From Symbiodinium sp. CCMP2592 (taxonomy: Eukaryota > Sar > Dinophyceae > Suessiales > Symbiodiniaceae), in the NCBI GenBank assembly GCA_905221615.1, contig CAJNDT010006194.1, positions 62,001 to 126,000 on the forward strand: a DNA stretch of 64,000 nt, read 5' to 3'. The notes beneath the pieces were generated by a model. The model was not told the DNA's origin and made no database searches. It saw only the letters and a list, made by a program, of their open reading frames with translations. Every line of letters starts with the position of its first letter. The first letter of the stretch is position 1. Position numbers and translations under genes: made by a program. Shown here one piece after another: positions 53,166 to 63,913 of the stretch.

Positions 53166-53606
53166 TTAATCTTCACCAGGTGGAGCAGCAGGCACGTCAG
53201 GTTCCTCGGACCCTTCATCATGGAACTGCGACAGGACATCAGCCTCCGAATCCATCAAGACCTCCTCCACAGTCTCAGCCACCCTGGGCAGATTAACACC
53301 GTCAGTCGACTCGAGCGAGTAGTGGGCATTGGCTGCATCACGAAGTACTCCCCACTGTGCAGACATGGCAACAGTGGCACTCTCCTCACCACACCCGTCA
53401 TACGCCACAGGCTTGCTCTCCATATTCCCGGGCCCCACAATCATCACTTCACCTTCCTCTGACACCCTCGAAGCCGGCAACGGTACATCAACAACCATGG
53501 TCCCTGGCACGTCCCCTTCCATCGTTGCCGGTAGGCCGCCTCCAGCCGTCCGCGATGTGTTCTTCACTGAGCCACCCATCTTTCCACTGACCGAAAATCC
53601 TCTCAT
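53166..53606 (-). CDS. Acidic exon, 146 codons, unknown protein
   Basis: From ATG at 53606 the frame reads MRGFSVSGKMGGSVKNTSRT, later GEVMIVGPGNMESKPVAYDG, HYSLESTDGVNLPRVAETVE and EVLMDSEADVLSQFHDEGSE. It ends at TAA 53166 or at a GT donor a few bases earlier (CACCTG then GTGAAG). Codon use, length and absence of repeat words make this the strongest single ORF in the window. The start is not certain because an ATG at 53617 in another frame also opens a short protein-like frame. Confidence 0.6.
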   Translation of the reverse strand: MRGFSVSGKMGGSVKNTSRTAGGGLPATMEGDVPGTMVVDVPLPASRVSEEGEVMIVGPGNMESKPVAYDGCGEESATVAMSAQWGVLRDAANAHYSLESTDGVNLPRVAETVEEVLMDSEADVLSQFHDEGSEEPDVPAAPPGED

Positions 53607-54059
53607 AGGTACTCATTTCCAGTCGACCCCCTGGAGGAAGCCCACCTAGGGGGTTCTCTAGTTTAGGGTTTAGGGTTTATATCGGGTGTAGGGTGCAGGA
53701 TTTTGTCTTGGGTTGGGCTCTAAACCCTAAACCGTGGCGTTTGAGGTTTAGAGTATACGGCATGGGGTTTCGAAGATGTCTCAGCTCCCGAAAGTCCGTT
53801 TAAGCATCTTCGGATGAAGGCTTTTGATGCGGTTGAGGGTTAAGGAGCCTCTGCAAACAGCATTATAACAGAAATAGAAATCCCTAAACCCTAAACCGTG
53901 AGAAAGAAACATAAGCATCATCAACATCATCGCCATCATCATCATGCAGCCCCGGAGCCAACCCTTATTGAAACCCTCAACCCTCGGAGACTCTGAACCC
54001 AGAACCCTAGGGCTTCGAGGTATAGGGTTTGCGGCACGAAGTTCGGGGCTTCGGGGTTT

Positions 54060-54235
54060 AGGGCGGGTTTAGGGTTTAGGATTTAGGGTTTAGGGTTTAG
54101 GGTTTAGGGTTTAGAGTTTAGGGTTTAGGGTTTAGGGTTTAGGGTTTAGAGTTTAGGGTTTAGAGTTTAGGGTTTAGGGTTTAGGGTTTAGGGTTTAGAG
54201 TTTAGGGTTTAGGGTTTAGGGTTTAGGGTTTAAGT
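54060..54235. repeat. TTTAGGG array, nearly canonical
   Basis: About 24 units of TTTAGGG with TTTAGAG at a few positions. Confidence 0.95.
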
Positions 54236-54269
54236 CGCTGAACCAAACCCTGAACCGTCTTCAGCTCCA

Positions 54270-54513
54270 CTTGGAGGTTCAGGGGTAGTTATAAGTGGGG
54301 TCAGAAGTCGCCTGATATGGGTTATAAGTATAGTAACCCTACCTTTTACCCTACTTAATATAACAGCCATGAAGCGCACTAATATGGGTTGTAAGTATAG
54401 TTACCCTACTTGTAACCCTACTTATAATAACCCATGAACCTCCTATACAAGTATACTGTAGTAACCCTTCACTTCTTATAAACCCTACTTATAACAACCA
54501 GTGAACCTCCAAG
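54270..54513. mobile_element. MITE family B, compound
   Basis: The left end CTTGGAGGTTCAGGGGTAG matches a right end at 54436-54443 and another at 54506-54513, with the interior repeated. CA flanks both outer ends. Confidence 0.8.
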
Positions 54514-54605
54514 CACGGCAAGTTTGCCACCCGGCCACGGAGGTTGTCGCCAAGCCAGCTGCTGGCCCATTCGTCAAGTCCACGACCACGTCCTCAGCTC
54601 CCAGC
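54514..54605 (+). CDS. Exon-like fragment next to a MITE
   Basis: The plus frame reads ARQVCHPATEVVAKPAAGPF then VKSTTTSSAPSF, GC-rich, starting at the outer end of the compound family B element. Confidence 0.45.
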
Positions 54606-54729
54606 TTTAGGGGTTTAGGAGTTAGGGGTTTAGGGCTTATGGGGCTTCGGCGCTACTTGGGCCTGGGTTTCGGGCGTGCAGGTTTCAGGGTTCAGCGCTT
54701 CTGGGGTTTAAGCTTCAGGGAATACTGTT

Positions 54730-54808
54730 GGGGCCTTTTGGGGCCCATAATACTATAACTATAACAAGGAACCCTCCAAAATAGTATTCGTAATTATTTA
54801 GGCCCCTA
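54730..54808. mobile_element. MITE family C
   Basis: GGGGCCCATAATACTATAAC and AATTATTTAGGCCCCTAGA; left end truncated. Confidence 0.7.
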
Positions 54809-54929
54809 GAGTAGGGGGTCTTCGGGCTTGAGGGATGAGGGCTTACAGAAAGAGGGCTCTGAAGTGCTGTGGGCTTACACTATGGGGGTTTAGGTCGGAG
54901 CTGTTTGGGTATATTGTAGGGTTTCGTAG

Positions 54930-55241
54930 CGGCCTGCGACAATGGTCTCCCTCAGTGTTGGCGGCTTCGGGTAAAAGGGTTGCAACAATAATGTCCGTAG
55001 CACGGACAATCACGACGATGATGATGAACAAGAAGAAGATGTGATGGTGCCCCGTTGTTGCGCCTGCTCGCCGGCGGCTCACAACTAATGGAAACCCTGC
55101 AAGCGAGAAGAGGATGATGATCAAAATGATTAGAATGACACTCGTTATGGTGATGATTCCACACAGCCACTTCAAGCTTTGAAGGTTTATCGATTGGACG
55201 GAGCCTGTGCAGATTTCGGCCAGACCTTCTCTACACCGCAA
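54930..55241 (-). CDS. Coding-like region with hydrophobic segments
   Basis: The minus frame from ATG at 55241 reads MRCREGLAEICTGSVQSINL, then a hydrophobic stretch CGIITITSVILIILIIILFS and later FFLFIIIVVIVRATDIIVAT. Part of the hydrophobicity comes from ATC/CATCAT triplets, so membrane segments may be spurious. A CTTGCAG acceptor lies inside. Confidence 0.35.
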
Positions 55242-55609
55242 ACTCCTGAGCTCTTAAACCCAAGGCTCTGAAACCCCAAACTCCTAATTGAAGCCCTCAA
55301 CCCACAAACCCTGATACGGCTCAAGCCGCCGGGGTGAGGAGTTTGGGATGTGACATGTGTGGTTTCTGGGGTACCGTGGATTGGGCTCAGGGTTTGGAAG
55401 CTTGTTCGGGGGGTTAATTAACATGCCACAAGCTTCGCGCGAGGCCGTGGATTTGTCCATGGTTTAAGGGTTTAAGTCGTTTAGGGTTTAAGTCGTAGGT
55501 CCTGAATTCTGGGTCTAGGGAATCTAGATTCAAATTCAAGGGGTCAAGACTTGCTGTCTGTAAAAAAAATCTACCGAAATAAGTGACTTAAGCCCTACGC
55601 CTTCAATCC

Positions 55610-55710
55610 CTAACTCTTGAACTCGCCCCAAGCGTCCACGATGTCCGCTGCACACTCGATCTTGTGATACCCAGTAACAGTGCAGTCGGCGGTGGCGAAG
55701 AGCCTCGAGG
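55610..55710 (-). CDS. Terminal exon of the Cys-containing group
   Basis: After acceptor CGCTGTCAAG the frame reads SRLFATADCTVTGYHKIECA then ADIVDAWGEFKS and TAG at 55610-55612. The ECAADIVDA motif parallels QCAVDVTNS (8.4 kb) and GCAASVAG (16.0 kb). Confidence 0.6.
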
Positions 55711-55741
55711 CTTGACAGCGCTTCAACTAATGCGAAACCAA

Positions 55742-55843
55742 AAGGGGGGTTTAAGATTCTTGGGGTGGGGGTTCCTTGATATGAACCCTATTATGGGAAC
55801 CCTTGTCCCTACTAAACCCCCATAGGCTAAAACCCCTTTTGTG
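55742..55843. mobile_element. Palindromic MITE
   Basis: AAAAGGGGGGTTTAAG and CTAAAACCCCTTTT ends with ATGAACCCTATTATGGGAAC inside. Confidence 0.65.
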
Positions 55844-57366
55844 GTCTTAATAACTAGAATAAGGTTTTTTCCATTGGCCTTAGACAAAGGGTGGCTGGGA
55901 TTGCACGTAGCCCATCCCTGCGGATTCGGGAAGGTTTGGTAGTGTTATCGGCGTTTACGCGGTTAACAGTACTTTAAGGGTTGGGGCGATTCAGAGGTTG
56001 GGTTTCAAGGACTAAGGCGCGGGTTGAGGGTTTTGCGGCCAAGCCGGGCGTAGGGTCTATAGATCTAACAGCATCAACCGAGGTCCAGCAAAACATCAGA
56101 CAGTCCTGCAAGCCAACACCTAAACCCCACAACCCGAATGCCCAGCGCGAGCCCGTACATCAATCTACTTGCACTGGGGTTGTGACAAAATACAACTACC
56201 CTTTCAATCGCTCTGGGGTTTGGGCCTCAGAAGTGAGTTTTCCAAAGAATATCCGGAACTCTCACGGCCCTCTTAAACAATGTCCATACTTTTAGGAGCT
56301 TCCGGCCTGGGGTTTATGCGCTTGGGGCATTCAAGTCAGGGGGAACTACCGCTAAGGGTCCAAGCGCCTAGGATTTCACAAAATGCTAACCTTGACTATT
56401 GTCAAAATATCAAGGGGGGTAATTGTCAAAACTATGGTCCCTTTTTGGGTACCCTAGATATTAGGTGCCGTATTATTATAAGGACCCAAAAGCGTTCTCC
56501 CACAATGACCGAGGCAACTCTGACGAACTTGCGAATCCTGGTTGAAAGCAGCGGCAGCTGCTCTCACAGACCGGTGTAAAAATCGATTCAGTAACTTGAA
56601 GCAGATGCTCTCACAAACCGGAATAAGATGAAATCTGTAACTTGTAACCTGCAGTGGTTCGTTTTCCTGACAGCGTGGCTGTGACAACTCCAACTCCAAA
56701 CTGCTGAAGCCCCTGTATGATACAACTCTACAACAGCATTGCCAGTGGGGACCTCAGACAAGCCCCGCATTCTTACGCTCTAAATCGTAAACCCTAGACC
56801 CGAAACTTGTACGTTTTAGCCCAAGCGCGTGAACTGCGCGATGGCTGCAAAACTTGAGATAATGTTCCTGGGCTGCCCGGAGTGTGTACCGCTTACTTGG
56901 ATATCATTCAAACTAGGGGTCAACGAAGGGTTTAGGGATCTAAAGAGCCTTACAAGATGTTCAGGAGTTTGTTCAACATGTCAATGGCTCGGCACCCCTG
57001 GGAATTCGGTGCCAAAGTAGGCTCTTAGGGCTTCAGGGGGGGGTGGCAATAGGGGCTTAGGATCTCACGGATCTCACGGATTTCAGGATTCAGGTGGCGG
57101 GGTAGTATTCAAATTGAAGTCTCAGACCCAACCTCTGAACCCCCAGACCTCCAGATCCTGATACCTCAGAGGGGGCTGATAGGGCTTATAGGGCTTATAG
57201 GGCTTATGGCTTAAATGGCTTATAGGCTTTATGGGGATATTCTGGAGACCTGAGCACCAAAATTCTCAAACCCTTGTAAAGCGCTTCATCCCGAACCTCA
57301 GAATCTTACACACGAACCTCCCCGAGCTTCATCTCATTGTCAGTAGAAGCGTGAGTAAATACTCTG

Positions 57367-57476
57367 CTTGGAGGTTCAGGGGTAGTTATAAGTAGGGTTA
57401 TAAGTAAGGTATCTATACTTATAACCCATATTAGGGGACTTATAGCCCCACTTATAACTACCCCTGAACCTCCAAG
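57367..57476. mobile_element. MITE family B
   Basis: CTTGGAGGTTCAGGGGTAG and the exact inverse CTACCCCTGAACCTCCAAG; the most symmetrical copy. Confidence 0.9.
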
Positions 57477-57562
57477 TGGGGATGAAGACTCCCACATGCC
57501 CTCGACCCCCCCAAGCCTGAAACCCCGAAGCCCCAAACGCCCCGAACCTTTCGAAGGCCCTA

Positions 57563-57669
57563 CTACGGTTGATGATATAAATCCTGCCTTACCTTAAGGG
57601 CCCTAAACTATGGGAATTATGGTATATTCCTTATTATGAGTAATGCAGGATTTATATCATCAACAGTAG
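57563..57669. mobile_element. MITE family E
   Basis: CTACGGTTGATGATATAAAT and the inverse ATTTATATCATCAACAGTAG. Confidence 0.9.
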
Positions 57670-58240
57670 TGGCTTCTCGTGTTGCAGCTTCCCCCCAACC
57701 AACTTCCGGCAGAGCTTCAGAATGTTGATGGCGCAGGCCCTGCGCTGAGAATATTTTGGGTGGTGAAGAGGAGTTCATTCACTCCTATGCTTGCTTCGCT
57801 GAAGATGCCAACATGGCACCTCACAAAAATCGCCTGATGTTTATTCCAATCTCTCTGCGGCTTGTATTGTCGTCGCACGAAGAAGGCGCTTCCAAAACCC
57901 CTACTCTCAAAGACGCGAAGACTCTCTGCTTGGCTATGTACACTGTGCAGGACCCTAATTTGGCAAGCTGGCGGACGGGTGAGGGTTGAGGGTTCAGGGT
58001 TAAGTTTCAGGTTTAAGTTACACTTCAACCCCAAACCCTAAACCCCATGCAGAGAAGTGCCTGAATCCGAAACACCAAACCCTACACCGTTTCAAGCAAG
58101 CGGCGTTGGATCTGGGCAGGCGATGGAGGCCGTCCTAATCCTCGGTTGTTGTTGGTAGCTTTGGGTTCCTGTTGATGGAAACCCTGCATCGTTACGACTA
58201 CTTGCCATTAAGAATGTAAGATTTTGTCCGTCAACATTAC

Positions 58241-58357
58241 TGGGCTCTTGTTCAGGAAGTTAATTGATTCAAGCTATATACCATAAGACGGAAACCCTAT
58301 TGTTTACTATAGATCCCCATTCTAATAGCTTGAATTAAACTCCCTAACAAGAACCCA
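58241..58357. mobile_element. Palindromic MITE
   Basis: TGGGCTCTTGTTCAGGAAGT and the near-inverse of CTCCCTAACAAGAACCCA; arms extend through TTCAAGCTAT. Confidence 0.8.
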
Positions 58358-58407
58358 GTCTTTGGGACCTGTGCCCTGCCACCCTACGTAAAGCACACGG
58401 ATTCATA

Positions 58408-58530
58408 GGGCCTCCCAAAAAGCACAGAAGCAAAAATTAGAACAGTGATATCCCCATATAAACTCCCCTTATAATGAAGCCCAGCAAGGTAGGGATCTCC
58501 CTGCAAAATGCCTATGCTTATGCCCTTTTT
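58408..58530. mobile_element. MITE family H, joined to family A
   Basis: CCTTATAATGAAGCCCAGCA interior and TATGCTTATGCCCTTTTT right side, immediately followed by family A. Confidence 0.75.
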
Positions 58531-58637
58531 GGGAGTTTCCGAAAATAGGGGCCTGTAGTACGCAAAATACAGTGCCGTAGTAGAACCCTTAGTATAATGA
58601 CCCCAAAATAAGGTACCCCTAATTTTCGGAAACTCCC
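58531..58637. mobile_element. MITE family A with TTTTT on both sides
   Basis: GGGAGTTTCCGAAAATAGGG to TTTTCGGAAACTCCC; TTTTT at 58526-58530 and 58638-58642. Confidence 0.9.
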
Positions 58638-59228
58638 TTTTTGGTTCCTAAGATTCGAGTCTATCTTCGACTCAAAGGTCCCGCGGTTTCCGGCTGTAAC
58701 ATGGAGGGCCAGTGGCTGTGAGGCGGAAAGGACCTGCAACCCTAAAGCCCGAAGTTTGGGGGGTTTAGGGCCAGGGCCTTTCGGGTTTAGGACTTAGTGT
58801 CTATAGGGTTTGGGGTTTAGGGTTTACTGTAGGGTTTGTAGGGTTTAGGAGTTTAGCTCAGGGTCTCTTGCCGAAAACCCCTCAAAACGAAAGGTCAAAG
58901 GCATGAAACCCTGGCTACCCAAGTCCCAACTCTCCTCCAATACCCGACCAAAAAGAAGCCTCAAGAGCCCAAGCAGGCAGTTTTCCAGGATCCTCCTCCA
59001 AACCCTAGCTAATCTTTTACGGTTAGGGTTTAGGGTGATGCCCAAACCGTATGAAACCCTCAAAATCTTGAACACCTCCTCTGAAAAAAGTCCTAAGTCC
59101 TGAGACCTAACTTTTTTGAGAACTATGTGTGGCCAGAAGCTGCATGACGGCCCGGATGAGGAAGGAAGCCTAAATCAGTGCTCGGCGTCGGCTCAGGGTT
59201 CGAGGGTTTAGGGTTTAGTGTTTAGGGT

Positions 59229-59321
59229 GAACTTAGAACCCCAGCAAAAATTATAATTTTAGCTGTTTCTTAGGGGTTATAATAACCAAAAATTAAAACA
59301 ATATTTCTAAGTACCCCTAAG
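59229..59321. repeat. Conserved 90-bp dispersed repeat, copy 2
   Basis: About 90 percent identical by eye to 48464-48556 over its whole length. Confidence 0.8.
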
Positions 59322-59605
59322 GAGTTTAGTGCTTAGGATCGCGTCTACCACTACGAAGACTCTTGGGGTTTAAGGATACAGCGTTTATGGGCTAGTGGCT
59401 TCAAGTTTAGAAGCGGTGGGTTGCGTTTCAGGAGTTTCTTGATGAGCTTGGTGGCTTTGTTCTTTGGCTGGCATTGAACTAAAACGCTTTGAGCTGACTT
59501 TTTTGCTAAAACTGCTGTAGGCTTGGGATTTGTTTCGCTACCTTGTGGTCAGTTGTTCTGTGCGGCACTCAGCTTCGGTCAAGTTGGTCCTGCGGCTTAT
59601 GTAAT

Positions 59606-59708
59606 GGTTTCCGAAAATAGGGGACCCTAATATAGTACCCTAAATAGTAGGCTCCTTATTTTTGTAAGGGACCCCCAATATCAGGCACCCCCCAATTTCG
59701 GAAACTCC
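59606..59708. mobile_element. MITE family A
   Basis: GGTTTCCGAAAATAGGGGAC to AATTTCGGAAACTCC; TATGTA occurs near both ends. Confidence 0.85.
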
Positions 59709-59772
59709 TATGTACGTGTTAGCCCAATTGCAGCTGGACCATCTGAGACGTAATACGCCGACAGCTCTCAAC

Positions 59773-59886
59773 GAGGGACCCCAAAAAAGGCATAAGCATA
59801 AGTATGTTGTAGGCATATCCCTACCTTCTTAAACTTCATTATAAGAGGGTTTATATGCGATATCCCTATCCTAATTTTTGCTTATG
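59773..59886. mobile_element. MITE family H
   Basis: GGCATAAGCATAAGTATG and TAATTTTTGCTTATG ends; inverse orientation to the 58.4 kb copy. Confidence 0.75.
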
Positions 59887-60066
59887 TGTGTTATTGGGGT
59901 TCTACTCAATGCTACAGAGGGCTTCAGGTTGCCATCCTGCTTGTGCGAAGCTTGCGGTTTTCGTATTTGGGGTCTACGGCGTAAATCCCTAACCCTGAGC
60001 AACCCCCCCCCGCCCCAAATCCGAAACCGAAAACCGCGATGTAGCTCGAGAGCGCTGAGAACTGCT

Positions 60067-60486
60067 TCAGGTGGGATTGCCCAAGAGACTACTGGATTTA
60101 TGAAGCTTCATTTGGAGAAGTGGGGCTAGGGATAAGAGATAATAAAGATAAGTGGAAAGGCAATTGGGACGGGAGAAGGCAAAACGAATGCAGAACACAA
60201 GGAGCAAGTAACGGCAAAGGCGTCGCCATACGGGCAACAAACGGAAATCAGGTAAACAATGACTGCAAACGGCAATTACTATCACTAAGACAAGCAAAAC
60301 ATCAGATGGAAAGTGCGTGGGCATGTCGACCCAAAAACAACATGAAAGCTTACCAGAACAGATGCGATTCACTGGACAGCGCAGGAGCGTGCTGTTCTGA
60401 AGTAATCTCAACAGTGAGCGCACAACATCCGTCTTCTGAAGACATGCTGACCAACGATCCGCGGTAGAAAAAAACGGCTGCAACAT
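60067..60486 (-). other. Open frames of uncertain meaning
   Basis: A minus frame of 139 codons and a plus frame of 115 codons overlap here. Neither has splice support, recognisable motifs or biased codon use. Nothing can be called. Confidence 0.3.
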
Positions 60487-60897
60487 ACAGCCACATCATA
60501 CATGACGAATTGAACAGTTTTTGCTCCAACGACCCTTTGCACTTTGCACTCCTGCCATGTAGTTAACATTGGGTGATGCCCTCCTCTCCTAGGAAAGACC
60601 TTCGTAACGTAGATGCCGACCCGAAGTGACGCGTAGAGATGAGAGCCAAAGGTTACGGTCCCGCAGATGTGGGGTTTTAGGGGATATGTGCGGCCAGCGA
60701 CTAAACCCTGCACCCCAAACCCAACACCCCAAACCCTGGAACCTAAATCATGAATCCTAACCCTTATAAATGCTGTTGCTTAACCCTAAACCCTAAGCCT
60801 TATACCCTAGACCCTAGAACCTAAACCTTGAATCGTCGTAACCCTTATAAATGCTTTTGCTTATGTCCTTTGGGGGGTGCGGAAACGGTGGTAAGTT

Positions 60898-60966
60898 CAG
60901 CTCAAGAGCCGCTTGCGTCACATCCATGGAGCATTGGAAGTAGTCGAAATCGCGGTTGCGAGTGAA
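60898..60966 (-). CDS. Exon of the Cys-containing group
   Basis: Acceptor ACCGCCAG, then a frame reading FTRNRDFDYFQCSMDVTQAA and LEL. Shares RNRD-x-D-xx-QC-xx-DVT with the exon at 8346-8464, 52 kb away. The donor is not clear. Confidence 0.55.
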
Positions 60967-61250
60967 CTGGCGGTTTAGGATTTAGGATTTAGGGTTGAGG
61001 GTTCGGGGTCGAGGGTTCAGGATAACTGGCGTTTTGGATTTAGGGTTTAGGATTTGGGGTTTGGGGTCGAGGGTTCAGGATAGAAGGTTTGGGGTATAGG
61101 CTGAGGGAGCTTCGGCAAGTCCTGGTTGAACTCCTAAACCCAGCGCCCCCAACAACTCCCAAACTTCGGCTCAACCGACTTAGAGGATCATGGGACTTAG
61201 TACCTTCATTGGGGTTACAAGTAGGTATGAGTGAAGTTTCCTTAGTTATA

Positions 61251-61374
61251 CTTGGAGGTTCATGGGTAGTTATAGGTAGGGTTATAAGTAGGGCCAAGTA
61301 GGGTAACTATACTTATAATTAACCCACATTAGGGGACTTATAACCCTACTTATAACTTCCCCTGAACCTCCAAG
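61251..61374. mobile_element. MITE family B
   Basis: CTTGGAGGTTCATGGGTAG and CTTCCCCTGAACCTCCAAG ends. Confidence 0.85.
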
Positions 61375-61449
61375 TGAGCCCTAAACCCTATACCCGTAGA
61401 GAATCCTTTCGATCCCTTTAAAGGGACCCTTAAAGGAACCCTTATAACT

Positions 61450-61560
61450 ACCCAGGGAGCCCAATACCGCTTAATTAAGGAATATACCTTAAATCATAAT
61501 ATGAAGCCCCTTACAATTTAAGGTATATTGCTTAATTAAGGGTATTGGGCTCTCTGGGTA
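61450..61560. mobile_element. MITE family G
   Basis: ACCCAGGGAGCCCAATACCG and the inverse of GGTATTGGGCTCTCTGGGT; CTTAATTAAGG inside. Confidence 0.85.
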
Positions 61561-61627
61561 CCCATGACACCTCCAAGTAACCCTAGTTCACAAGCCCCGG
61601 TAGAGCCGTGGGTCTTCCCAACTCCTA

Positions 61628-61947
61628 CTTGGAGGTCTTTGGGGGTAGCTATCAGTGGGGTTAGAGGATTCCTTACAGGGTTCTATAAGGCTTTATAGGG
61701 TTTAGGGTTGTTATAAGTGGGGTTATAGGATTCCATGAAGGGTTCGATAGGACGTTATAGGGATTTTTAGGGTTTAGGGTGGTTACAAGAGGGGTTATAA
61801 GTCCCCTGATATGGGTTGCAAGTATAGTTACCCTAGTTATAACCCTATACTTATAACTACCCATGAACCCTAAACCCTATACCCTTGAAGAATCCCTATA
61901 GATCCCTTTAAAGGGACCCTACTTATAACTACCCATGAACCTCCAAG
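61628..61947. mobile_element. MITE family B, longest variant
   Basis: Outer ends CTTGGAGGTCTTTGGGGG and CATGAACCTCCAAG. Inside, the left arm is repeated three times and the right arm twice, each with a CCTTTAAAGGG or TTCTATAAGG module and a TTTAGGG pair. Confidence 0.75.
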
Positions 61948-61998
61948 TAGAACCTACGAATGTCCGAAAGTCCGAAGGCCATAAAAAGCATATGAAAA

Positions 61999-62092
61999 CG
62001 ACCGCGGTCCCCGCCCGTTTGTGCTCTTGCACTTTGTGGATCTTCTCCACAGTGGGCCCGGCTCCGGCTGGGATGAACCTCAGCAGCTCAAG
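61999..62092 (-). CDS. Internal exon
   Basis: After acceptor AGCCCTAAAG the frame reads LELLRFIPAGAGPTVEKIHK then VQEHKRAGTAVVF. Well-mixed, protein-like. The donor is uncertain. Confidence 0.5.
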
Positions 62093-62939
62093 CTTTAGGG
62101 CTTTGAGCCCAGGGTTTAGGGTTTAGGGAAGGTTTAGGGTTTAGACTCTTCGGGCGTGGGAGGGTGTCATCGGATCTACTGTTGTTAGGGCTCAGGGCAT
62201 TGGGGTACAGGGTTCAGGGCGAAGGGCTTCGGGTATGTGGCTTGGAGTCGACGGCTTTAGAGGTTGAGGGACTGGCGCTTCAGGGCTTTGAAAGAGGTTC
62301 AGGATCTGAGGACTTTCGGTGTTAGAGCATAGGGTTTTCTCGCTTAGAAAGCTTAAGGCTTGATGGCACGGAAGCTGCTGATTAGGATTGGTTGGGCTAC
62401 ACATCCTCACTGGCGATTACAAGCACCATAATCACAACAGTAGCTACCTGGCAGTTCGGTCTTATGACTCCGCTGTGGACCTATCCTCTGAAGCTTGACT
62501 GTTTAATGCTTTCAGGATCTTTTGGCAGTCTCGGATGTCGCTGGCACAAGGTAAAGAGATCAGTACGGTCAGGGTACAACTGTACCACGGAGTTTGCGCA
62601 GTATCAACCTGCAAAGGACAACGTCCATTCGCTTGTGCCCAACTGGGCTTTGTATTCGTGAGGGCGACAGCACGTTGTTTTCATAGACTTGAGATCTCAA
62701 GATAATCGGTCCCAGTTGAGTTATCGTAGCTCTGGTTCAGCATTCAACCCCAAACCCAAAACCCTAAAAGACTCCCATAATCTCCTAAAACCTAAACTCC
62801 TAAGCCCCAAAAGCCTTAAACCTAAACTCCGAAACCCTAAACCCCTCAACTCAGTTTGGGGGAGTGGGCTTCTGCAGAGCCAAGGAAGGATTTGGGCCAA
62901 GAGCTGGCAACAGTCAGAAACGAGGTCTAAGGCTTGCAA

Positions 62940-63078
62940 TTGGGGTTCAGGGTTTAGGGTTCAGGGTTTAAGGTTTAGGGTTCAGGGTTTAAGGTTTAGG
63001 GTTCAGGGTTTAAGGTTTAGGGTTCAGGGTTTAAGGTTTAGGGTCCAGGGTTTAAGGTTTAGGGTTCAGGGTTTCGGG
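62940..63078. repeat. 21-bp tandem repeat derived from TTTAGGG
   Basis: Six to seven copies of GGGTTCAGGGTTTAAGGTTT plus A. The frame across it gives repeated GLRFRVQ. Confidence 0.9.
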
Positions 63079-63382
63079 GATCAAGCCTTCAATCCAGAAA
63101 AGGCTTGTTTTACAGCCCTCTAAATGGGTATACAGCCCTCTAGACCGTGTAGATCAGTCCAGATGCAGCCCTGTGAGTCACCATCAACCCTGGAAAACCA
63201 CTGAACAACGACGGTCAACTCCACAACCTCAAAGGAGTTTTAAAGGTTTATTCTTAGTATTCAGGTCTTAGGCGGATTGGCGTTCAAGAAAGACAGGGGC
63301 AAACACTTGCTCAGAGCTGCCTAAATTTGGAATGCTCCTTAGAATACATCGGGGGTCCTAGGAAAACCTCGACATACTTAGA

Positions 63383-63661
63383 ATGCTTGATTCAGCGATA
63401 TTGGAAGATCTGGGAAGTTGCCGCCAGGCCATCAATCCCAAAGTAGTGAACCGTCAACCCTGGGCCTCTGAATCAAACAGTATTTATGTTTCCTCCTCGC
63501 TCCTGGTTGGGTCCTACTATCATGGTGCACCAACCCTATTCAAACTATGGAAAAACGTCCATACACTGTATCTAAAGCATCACCGCAAGCTTTTGAGATT
63601 GGCCCCGGTGGCTCGTGCCATTTGGGCTTTTCCTCTTCCGTCTTGTCCTCCTCTTGTTTAA
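63383..63661 (+). CDS. Open frame of 92 codons, possibly coding
   Basis: The plus frame includes GSCRQAINPKVVNRQPWASE and SYYHGAPTLFKLWKNVHTLY. No repeat words. No splice support or domain recognised. Confidence 0.35.
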   Translation: MLDSAILEDLGSCRQAINPKVVNRQPWASESNSIYVSSSLLVGSYYHGAPTLFKLWKNVHTLYLKHHRKLLRLAPVARAIWAFPLPSCPPLV

Positions 63662-63798
63662 GGTTTGGGGCTTTGGGGTTGAAAGGGTTTAGGGTTTAGG
63701 GTTTAGGGTTTAGGGCCTAAGGGCACCGACGAGTTCCAGAACCTCGCTGCTGTAGAAAGATCATAGCTCCAAGGCAGGGGCCCCCAACTCCGACATAT

Positions 63799-63898
63799 GG
63801 GAGTTTCCGAAAATTAGGGTACCTTATTTTGGGGTCCTTATAATGAGGATCCTACTATTTGGGGTCCTACATTAGGGTCCCCTATTTTCGGAAACTCC
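63799..63898. mobile_element. MITE family A with GACATAT flanks
   Basis: GGGAGTTTCCGAAAATTAGG to TATTTTCGGAAACTCC; GACATAT on both sides. Confidence 0.9.
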
Positions 63899-63913
63899 GA
63901 CATATAGTAGAAT

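Noticed and set aside
54060-54235. True chromosome end
   Set aside because: Non-telomeric sequence, MITEs and exons continue on both sides, and similar arrays occur at 7.2 kb and elsewhere; it is interstitial.
60067-60486. Membrane protein on minus (Leu/Cys-rich)
   Set aside because: The overlapping plus frame is as open, and there is no motif, splice site or codon bias to choose between them.
62689-63123. 144-codon plus frame with repeated GLRFRVQ
   Set aside because: Translation of CCCTAAA words and a 21-bp TTTAGGG-derived tandem repeat.
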